DNA of 64,000 bases, taken from the NCBI RefSeq assembly GCF_000150275.1, contig NW_002060949.1, positions 4,897,193-4,961,192 of the forward strand, read 5' to 3'. Positions 55,505 through 64,000 of the stretch are shown here, piece after piece. Below the pieces are notes generated by a model. That model ran no database searches. It had not been told where the DNA came from and saw nothing but the letters and a program-made list of their open reading frames with translations. The position numbers and the translations under genes were made by a program. The stretch's first letter is position 1; every line of letters starts with the position of its first letter. The DNA is from Trichoplax adhaerens (taxonomy: Eukaryota; Placozoa; Uniplacotomia; Trichoplacea; Trichoplacidae).

Positions 55505-56872
55505 GCTTCTGCTTATATGTTAAATAGTTTGAATTAGTAACATGATTAAAAAGCTATCCGGTATTATACAAAATTTAACGTGAGACTATTTAATAACTTT
55601 ACAATTTGTTGCATAAGTTATAGTCGTAAATTTTTTCTTAAAAATTTTCTTTCTCCTCTTTAATCGTCTATATTTTTCCGCAATCACTACATTTTTGTCA
55701 TAAATAATTTCGATTGTATTAATTGAAGGTAGTGCTTATACTAACTTGTTGAATTTGTATGAATGTATGACTAATGTGGTGATCGCTCACACTCATATGG
55801 TGTACTGTTTGTAGAATCTGATATTGTAGGGATATATTATCTTACGTGCACTCGGACAAATCGGATTAATGTCATCTTTGATGATGCGTTTAATAGGACT
55901 AATCACTTTAGTAAATGAGTACTTAACTACTTATTAATCAGATAATACATTACTATGATTGTTGGCAATATATTGATTCGCATGTTATTAAAGAATATCG
56001 TATGAAATCATCCCATTATAACAGTAATTTAATTGCGAATTTTTATGATATCCTTTACAGTATCGGTAGAATTTTTTTATTAAAATATAATAAACTTGTG
56101 AGGTTAATCAATCTAATATAATTATTTAAAGATATTTGTTACACTTTACTTTTATGTTTTCATTTTAAAAATAAAAATTATAGGCTATTTTTAGATAGGT
56201 GAATTTGTATTAATGTCTCGACAAGTCTTGCAGTTTATCCAAAAAATCACAGTAAAATTCATCTATACGTACAGGTGATATTAGTAAAATTTCAGATCTA
56301 TTAACGGTGATGTTGGATGTTTGAGATAAATAGTGAATACCCGTATACCTAAATTTTTATACTCTCGGTTCAGGCAAAGTAATCATCAATTAAATTAAAC
56401 TACAATAACGACTTTTTATAACGGATGATGTTTTCGAAATCTTCAAAATAGTAAGAATTGTTATTGATTAATTGATAAATATCAATGTAGTTCTCTTACA
56501 TCAGATTTTCAATAATGGTAAAAATAGGTTACGAAAGTATTTATGTATCTTAAGTAACAGAAAACATGGATCGAACCAGGATCTGGGGTTATGTAAAGAA
56601 AAATATATTCTGCCCAAAATTGCATTTATAGACCTGAATGTCGGTTTTAGTCTGGAAAAATTTGATCTTTCTGCTAGAAGCAATCTATTGTTACTGTATA
56701 TTTTGAGCTGTAATTGAACAACTTGCAAAAATTTTAATTGTAATATTGTATCCAGCTTTTCTTGATATTAAAAATATCATTTCATCTTCCTAATTACTTG
56801 AATCATATTGGTTTGAGTATCCTTTACACGAGTAAAACATGATTAAATTTCAGTCATGAGGAATGAAAATCA
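55505..56872. other. Intergenic between convergent PDZ-LIM and SLC46-like genes
   Basis: The 3' flanks of two convergent genes. I see no coding segment. Overlapping frames near 56472-56728 lack protein-like features. GGATCGAACCAGG at 56568-56580 resembles a tRNA B box on the minus strand, but no full cloverleaf can be folded around it. Confidence 0.45.
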
Positions 56873-59221
56873 TTAAACTGTAGTTTCAGATACGACAGAA
56901 TTATGATCATTAGATAAGATGCCATCATCGATGGGTGATAAGGTATCTTTGACAACCGAAAATGTTTCCATTTCTTTCTTTTGTCTTTTTTCTTTTCTTT
57001 TGTCGCAACATGTAAGAAATCTATATACACATATTAAAAATTATGAAGGCAATATATGTAAATAATTACAAGCTAGAGAAGAATAATTAGAACTTTCACA
57101 AATTCTTATCCTCTCACTAGAAGTGATTCAAACGTGTATTGTAAACCAGATTATGCAGATATTCGATTGATACATTTTCTTAGCTGATTACAGAGTTAAG
57201 GTAACAAATGTAAATTATATAAATACAAAATTACTATTGAACTTACATTAAGAATACTTTTGGAGGTAATAAAATTAAGTTTGCTGCTGCGAATGCTATC
57301 ATAGCACTTCGTGTGTTAGCATGTAGGATCATGAATCTTTGAGCCATATACTCGCTAATTACCTTGCCAAATATATAAAGAATGGCAATCCAACAAAACA
57401 CCATAGCTTTTAATAAACAAGCAATATATTTTTAAAAGAGATAAAATACAGTCAATCTTGATTGAAATGTTTCTTACAATCAGAGTATTGTTGCTAGCTA
57501 ATATTTGATTAAAATATTATATCAAATTGAATTCCTAATAAGGGAATACTTGTAATAAGATTTTAGTTGTCTAAAACGTACCATATTCATTTCTCTTGAT
57601 GGTTTTGCTAATCATATTCAACATACAAGGCACAGCTATTCCCCCTAACGCACCGCCTACTATACCTAATTAATAATATATAGGAAATGATGGAATAAAA
57701 TCCTTTATTAATATATATTAATGCTTTATTTTGTGAATAAGATTTACAGTTAAAACTATACTGTATATAATCAAAGTAGAGCTAGTTGTATATGATAAAT
57801 TAAGTTACTGAAGGATATAATACAGAAACAAACTTTTTCCTTTCATATTCTTTAATTTGTTACTGAATAAGCTATTTAAATGTACGAGACTCGTAGATAT
57901 CAATGGTTATCCTTTTCAATAGTGGCTAAATTTTACTACCGGACTACGTTCTCCCTGAATAGATCATAAAGACTCGTACTGATAAGTACCATATATCAAA
58001 TGACATATAAGATATCGATGCTAATGTAATCTATTTGTTGCCATGTATCCTCATTTTTTTTTAAATTAGTCTGCTTTATACTACTATGAAATTATAGAAG
58101 ATCATACTTCCAAACAGCAACCAAAGCTGTGGCGTACCCAAGGCAATCATTCCCAATGGCGCAATTACACATGTTAGCCCTATATTGGCTAGAATGCTAT
58201 CTCTTAGATACTTTCGAAGGAAGAGCCAACCGAGAATACCACCGGCGGCAATTCCAAGTAAACGAATACTTTCAAAGATGTAAGCATTCGCTGATGTCCA
58301 ACAATATGGATACAAGACAAGATAGGTATTGACCAAATCGGTCAATATAGCGTAAGAAAATACAGTGAAAACTAATGCTACCAATAACAAGCGAAATCGT
58401 AATTTATGTTTTCTTTTCCTTACTAAAGTAAAGCATGTCACGCCAAAGCTAATTAATATGTCCAATAGCAGATTTTTTTTTACTACATTGTGATCATTTC
58501 TTGAACAATTATATTTGAGATGTATAAATATAAATGCAAAGATCAAACTGATTATATATATACTAATACAGATAATTAATATGACAATTAAATTATAATG
58601 GGAAAGCCCTCGAAAAATCATCTGTAAAGAAATAGCATAACCTATATACATGCAAACTGTTAAGGTTGCCCACTGTAAGCCTTGATATTTTTGTGGGCAA
58701 CCTTCACCTACGATGGCAAATAAACTAAAGATGAACGTTGGTAAGCCACCTGTTAAGCCTAATACTAATGATCCATATATCAGTAAATTGGGATTGTAAC
58801 GGCCGTATACAGTTAAGAATGCCATGATGGCTTGACAAAGTAAACCGAATATAGATATAAGTGCATAAATAGAACGTTTGCCATAACGATCCGACCAACT
58901 TGCTAACAAGATGGAACTAATAGCCGTGGATATACAGGTTACCAAGTTAATAGTACTAATGGACACAATAGACGGTCTAGTCATGCTAATTGCAGCCAAT
59001 CGATACGTTTGTGATGAGTTAAAATAGATGCATGAACTATTCGATAAATAATAGTTTGCAATCGGCTCAATATGTCTTCGTCCTTGTTGGTCGACAATAA
59101 GATTGGTTTCAATAGCATACTGAACCATATAATTCGTTAATACAATGATAGTTAACAAAAAATGACTTGGCGACAATGCCTTATGAATAGCTTTACTAAC
59201 TTGAAATTTGGCGACTGTCAT
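56873..59221 (-). CDS. SLC46-like MFS transporter, complete
   Basis: A multi-pass transporter of the major facilitator superfamily, most like SLC46 (proton-coupled folate transporter and relatives), probably at the plasma or lysosomal membrane. Four exons join in phase: 58108-59221, 57582-57665, 57247-57406 and 56873-57020; 1506 nt, 501 residues, the family length. The first hydrophobic segment (SPHFLLTIIVLTNYMVQYAI) is followed by an extracellular loop with Asn sequons (NSS). The loop between helices 2 and 3 carries the MFS motif as SWSDRYGKRSIY. Later blocks include GLTGGLPTFIFSLFA and, from the 84-nt second exon, IVGGALGGIAVPCM, typical of a helix 10/11 region. The C-terminal tail is basic then polar (CCDKRKEKRQKKE). 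It shares intron positions with the paralogue at 61987-63926. Substrate is unknown. Confidence 0.88.
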
Positions 59222-60134
59222 TTCTGATGTAACTTTAATTAGAAACCAGCGGAGAAGATAATGTTGTATAATAAATACCAGTATCCGTATATAATCAATT
59301 TATAGCCAATGAAAAGTTTCTTGCTTATGCCGTCTACAGGATAAATGGCAACTGAGATGTTTGAATAGACTGAATTCGATTAACCAATTATAGTAGACAT
59401 CTTGTTTTATAAGTTAATGCAATTTACGTTCTTTAATGACGATAATTCCAAATGTCCTGTTAATCCTAATCATCAATTGCCTTATAAGGTAGCCATAAAG
59501 TGGATAATATCCACATAAACGCTCATAGATACCAATACTATTTGATTCAATAACTACGATCGGCAGTTTAAATCTAGTAACTCCTAGTCGGTCATTACCA
59601 TAAACTGATCATTATGTAACGATAACTTACTACTTCAGATCTTACTTGCCAGTATCATTGATAGAAGTCATTTATCTTAACAAATTACCGAGTAAAATTA
59701 GCGCATAAGTAGTTCTACGCAATGTATATGTGTACACAGCCTTGGTGAGTTGATTTTAATTATTATACCGTGCATTCAAGGACTATTGTAAATTTTTTTG
59801 ACCAACGGACTCTGGACACCTACGGCAAATTATTACTATGAATTGTCTACTGTATACAATAGTCGATGCTAGAAAAATAATAACTTTTAGCTTGGAAACG
59901 TCATCTGCTGGTACTATATACAACTACTGTCAAGTTGCTCAAACATAATGTTTGCTTTATTGACATTGCGTCGAAAACATGGCATTGGTGGTAATATTAA
60001 AGAGAGCTAATGCATCTAATTTTATCCACGCCCACTTTGACTTCAAACATAAATTATCAAAGCTTATAGAATATTTCTACAGAATCTTGTGTGGGATGTT
60101 GAAATTAATTATAATAATTCTTTATTTACTTTTT
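59222..60134. other. Intergenic, 5' flank of SLC46-like gene
   Basis: AT-rich DNA upstream of the SLC46-like start codon up to the first satellite copy. It should hold the promoter of that gene. A 60-codon plus-strand frame at 59979-60161 runs into the satellite and is not supported as a gene. Confidence 0.4.
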
Positions 60135-61141
60135 AGCTTATTTACTACGACATTTAACTGATTTTACGAATGATGCTTATGAAGGTATTGAAGATATTTT
60201 ATGACATCGTACTGAGTATAGTATCAATTAATATTAGCTCATTCGCACGACATGGTATGCGGGTTAGGCTAGTAACGGTATATATGAATTTAATGTATTG
60301 TATGAACAGTATTCTATAATTTTCTATTTATATTTTATAGCTTATTTACTACAGCATTTAACTGATTTTACGAATGATGCTTATGAAGGTATTGAAGATA
60401 TTTTATGGCATCGTACTGAGTATAGTATCAATTAATATTAGCTCATTCGCACGACATGGTATGCGGGTTAGGCTAGTAACGGTATATATGAATTTAATGT
60501 ATTGTATGAACAGTATTCTATAATTTTCTATTTATATCTTATAGCTTATTTACTACGACATTTAACTGATTTTACGAATGATGCTTATGAAGGTATTGAA
60601 GATATTTTATGGCATCGTACTGAGTATAGTATCAATTAATATTAGCTCATTCGCACGACATGGTATGCGGGTTAGGCTAGTAACGCTATATATGAATTTA
60701 ATGTATTGTATGAACAGTATTCTATAATTTTCTATTTATATTTTATAGCTTATTTACCACAGCATTTAACTGATTTTACGAATGATGCTTATGAAGGTAT
60801 TGAAGATATTTTATGGCATCGTACTGAGTATAGTATCAATTAATATTATCTCATTCGCACGACATGGTATGTGGGTTAGGCTAGTAACGGTATATATGAA
60901 TTTAATGAATTTAATGTATTGTATGAACAGTATTCTATAATTTTCTATTTATATTTTATAGCTTATTTACTACAGCATTTAACTGATTTTACGAATGATG
61001 CTTATGAAGGTATTGAAGATATTTTATGGCATCGTACTGAGTATAGTATCAATTAATATTATCTCATTCGCACGACATGGTATGCGGGTTAGGCTAGTAA
61101 CGGTATATATGAATTTAATGTGTTGTATAAACAGTATTCTA
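60135..61141. repeat. 204-bp tandem satellite, five copies
   Basis: Copies start at 60135, 60339, 60543, 60747 and 60960, each beginning AGCTTATTTAC. The period is exactly 204 three times; the fourth copy is 213 because GAATTTAAT is duplicated near its end. Copies are nearly identical, with a few shared variants: copies 1 and 3 read TACGACA where copies 2, 4 and 5 have (T/C)ACAGCA, and copies 4 and 5 read TATCTCATT where 1-3 have TAGCTCATT. The last copy loses similarity after about 61141. Confidence 0.97.
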
Positions 61142-61986
61142 TGATACTGAAGTTCCGTGTAAGGTGCCGGTACTGTAGTAGTCCATTACGAGTTAACCCA
61201 CTCGAGGGCAACTGAAGGTAATAACATTGGTCAAATTTGCCAATAAAACTACATAGTTTGCATAGACTACAATACCGCTATGGTGTGTAATAATCATTAT
61301 ATTGTATTTACAAGTTTGATAATATTTAATTTTATCAAGTGTATTTGTTACCTTGCGTTGTAAACTCTTTAAATCCAAAAATCAAAATCAATTAGCAGAA
61401 TATGATAGATACACAATACTGACTCCTCCTGGAATATATCCCGATCAACCCTTTACAACCAGATACATGGACATTTACAAAAATATACGTAAAAATCATA
61501 GGTTGTTGAGATCAACTTTAAAATAGGTATGAAGCGGATCAGATGATCCTAAGAAGATGCTGAAGAGTTTACGTATATTTATACACATATACACGGTTAA
61601 GCAAAAGCCTTACACATCCTGTAATAATAATTTTTATTATTGTTGCTGTTGTGTGAGACTAAGCCATACTTGTTAATAAATAAGATCGAGAAGTTATATT
61701 GTAAGTTCTATTCATTCAAGTTCATTAAAGACAGTGGCATGTAGCGATTTGATATGGCTAAAAGTACAATTATCCAGGTAATTAAAAATATTAATAAACA
61801 CATGATATAATGATCTATCCGCAGGAAATAAATTTCAGCTAACAGTTTATGTGATCATCTTTGAAAATATTATATAGGACTAAGGTTCAGGACCACATAG
61901 AAAGTTGAAATAAAGTCTTAGGGTGTTATTTTAATATAGGTTTAATAATATAACCAACTTAAACGGTATAGATAGATATTGTCATA
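61142..61986. other. Intergenic, satellite to second SLC46-like gene
   Basis: Unremarkable AT-rich DNA, the 3' flank of the minus-strand transporter. A 61-codon frame at 61193-61378 is not supported. Confidence 0.4.
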
Positions 61987-63926
61987 TTACGCTTCTGATG
62001 TTTCTCCATGCCGACGGTTTCTACAGTTTCTTATCGTTCTAAACCTATAAGATATAAGACATGACATATCCGTGATATTAATGAACTGATTTAACAATCA
62101 AGAATTGGGAAATAAAACTTAGAATTAGCTAATCGTACATATAATTTTTCTATGTAAGGGATGCATTGCTTTAATTCATAATGCCTTACCATATTATACA
62201 CTTGGGGATTAGGTATAATACTGCTATGGGGATGAATACAGTAGATGGATTGGAATATCGAGAGGCCAGAAAAATACCGTAATAAATAGGAAAGGCAACT
62301 ATAGCAATAATTATCTCAAGTAGTGCAATAAAGCAAAAAAGAACACCTATATATAAAGTATATAATAATAACTGTTATACGAAATCACGGAAATGCGATA
62401 ATTTACTACAGTACTTATTATATCATGATACAAACCTTGATTCTCATTTGATACCACGCTAGATAGTTGACCATAGATGCAAGGAAAAGTTACGCCGCCA
62501 ACAGCTCCTACTGCAATAGCTAGAAGTATTATACAACGAGGATGGAATATAATCGTAAGTTTTTAACCAACTATATTTGATGAATATCAAGTAGTTATTA
62601 ATTCATGACATCGCTTGCTGTAAAGTGTAAGTAATGTCAAAGGGAATCATGACGTTCGATCGTGTAAGAAATGGAGCGCTATTTGAGCAGTATTAATACA
62701 GTATAGGTACATAAATGAATTACAATAATCCAAATGACATATCGTAAACATACTTCCGTATACTGTGGGATTATGCGTGGCCATGGACAAAATTCCAATT
62801 TGAACGGTAAAAAAAGTCATACCAATACCAGCAATTGACATTTCCGATAAAATCTTTTTGAAGGCAAGCCAGACGACGATACCACCAATTGCAAAACTTG
62901 CAGCACGATAAGTATCATATTCCAGAATTTGATCAAGGTTCCAGCACAACGGATAACCGGCGAGGTATATGTTAATTATTTCAGCAAATCCAGTGGTTGG
63001 AAACATAGTAAAGAAGAAAATTACTAGCAAGGCATAGTAATACTTTCTAGAGGCATCCTCTCCCGGTTTGTATATAGTTTTAAAAAATTTGGGAAAGTTA
63101 CGCCAAAGGTCAGGAATATGATCTTTAGCCCGTTTGATTTCATAATTCTTCGTAGCAACAACAAGATGTGCTTGTAAAAAGATCACAGTGTATATCACTG
63201 CTAATGCCAATAACACGACTGCAAAAATTAAGGGAGGTTTAAAGCCGTAGTATTTAGCCCATCTTTCCGAAGTGGTTGCAGTTATGGCTTCAGCCACGAA
63301 AATGACAAATTGGATAATTACAAAGCGTGTTGTACGGCTAATTTTCAAATCGATATCCACTACGTACGCGTAACAACTAAATAAGAACGTCGGATAATTT
63401 CCAAATAATCCAGAGATTACATTTCCAGGGATAATTGCCGCTGGTGATGCTGTGGTTGCGACGGTAAGCACGGATCCAACAGCTTGAAATAGAAATCCGG
63501 TTATACACAATACCAGGAAAATCTTTCTATTTTGATACAGGTCAGACCAAACAGAGTAAACAACAGATAATATAAGGCCAGGTAAATAGCTCGATAAGTT
63601 AATAATGGAAATCCATATAATCGGCGGCAAGGGTTTGGGAGGAGTTGATCCCGTTGGAGATGGAACTTTAGTAGGTGTGTTGTTTAAATGTCGATAGGGT
63701 AAGCAACTATTGGCAGGTCGCACAATAGTTTGAAAAACAGATGCATTTGGAGCAATTCGCAATAGAGGGTAAAAGTATGGATAAGAATCGCTTAGTTCAT
63801 TTACAGTGCCGATCGAGAAAATGACGAGAAATATGACGATAAGGATATTAACGAAAGGATACTTTCGGATTGTTAGGAGTAGATTATACTTGGATTGTTT
63901 ATAATTGTTGTTATCAGCAGCGGTAA
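61987..63926 (-). CDS. SLC46-like MFS transporter, 5' end outside window
   Basis: A second SLC46-like major facilitator transporter. Visible exons are 62754-63926, 62436-62519, 62190-62346 and 61987-62044, about 490 codons. The first visible exon starts at an AG acceptor (TTTTAG) in phase 1, so a short first exon with the start codon should lie beyond 63926, probably off the window edge. It opens with a polar stretch (NNNYKQSKYN), then helix 1 (NILIVIFLVIFSIGTV), then a Pro/Thr-rich extracellular loop. The MFS loop 2-3 motif is degenerate, SVWSDLYQNRKIF. The second exon is 84 nt and enters in phase 1, as in the paralogue at 56873-59221; the third is 157 against 160 nt. The encoded block IAVGAVGGVTFPCI aligns with IVGGALGGIAVPCM. 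The tail is short and basic (FRTIRNCRNRRHGETSEA). Confidence 0.85.
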
Positions 63927-64000
63927 CTAAAATAGTTGAGAAAAGACGAATGATTAATAGAATAGAAATTTAAAGGAACTCCTACTGTACCATCAGAGAA

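Noticed and set aside
56525-56600. tRNA gene on the minus strand around a B-box-like GGTTCGATCC
   Set aside because: A partial T-arm and acceptor pairing can be drawn, but the span is only about 55 bases and no D-arm or anticodon arm fits. At most a degraded tRNA-derived fragment.

Overview
The window is nuclear DNA from an animal. It is AT-rich, its genes carry many short spliceosomal introns, and its gene families are metazoan: a Caspr/neurexin IV-like adhesion receptor, an Enigma-type PDZ plus three-LIM protein, OATP (SLCO) transporters, SLC46-type transporters, a GT31 glycosyltransferase and the GARP/EARP tethering subunit VPS53. A compact AT-rich genome with small introns and this gene content fits an early-branching animal. 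A placozoan (Trichoplax/Hoilungia) is my best guess, by inference only. All gene models were assembled by eye from reading frames, GT/AG sites and phase arithmetic, with no transcript evidence.

Layout. 0.4-5.9 kb (-): VPS53, 24 exons, 822 codons. 6.5-6.6 kb (+): a short unidentified coding-like segment. 6.8-18.3 kb: a segmental tandem duplication carrying two OATP genes on + (8.9-11.7 and 14.3-17.4 kb). 19.3-23.3 kb (-): a third, more divergent OATP gene, convergent with the second. 23.3-27.5 kb: intergenic, with a decayed repeat array. 27.5-39.1 kb (-): a Caspr-like single-pass receptor with a 5.9 kb first intron. 39.1-46.1 kb: gene-poor, with a decayed array of about 150 bp period. 46.1-47.9 kb (-): GT31 beta-1,3-glycosyltransferase, two exons. 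48.6-50.1 kb: a region dense in self-complementary GTAC/ACTGT motifs and nested short tandem repeats. 50.4-55.5 kb (+): PDZ-LIM protein, ten exons. 56.9-59.2 kb (-): SLC46-like transporter, complete. 60.1-61.1 kb: a young 204-bp tandem satellite. 62.0-63.9 kb (-): a second SLC46-like transporter whose 5' end lies outside the window.

The genes do not form a pathway. The clear local theme is transporter expansion: three OATP paralogues share all five intron positions, and two SLC46 paralogues share intron positions flanking a young satellite. The other theme is tandem repetition at several ages. I found no convincing undescribed biological system. The items most worth checking are the Caspr-like gene (no discoidin domain, a possible 10-nt micro-exon, and an A9 tract before an alternative acidic tail), the patchy near-identity of the OATP pair, and the repeat arrays.
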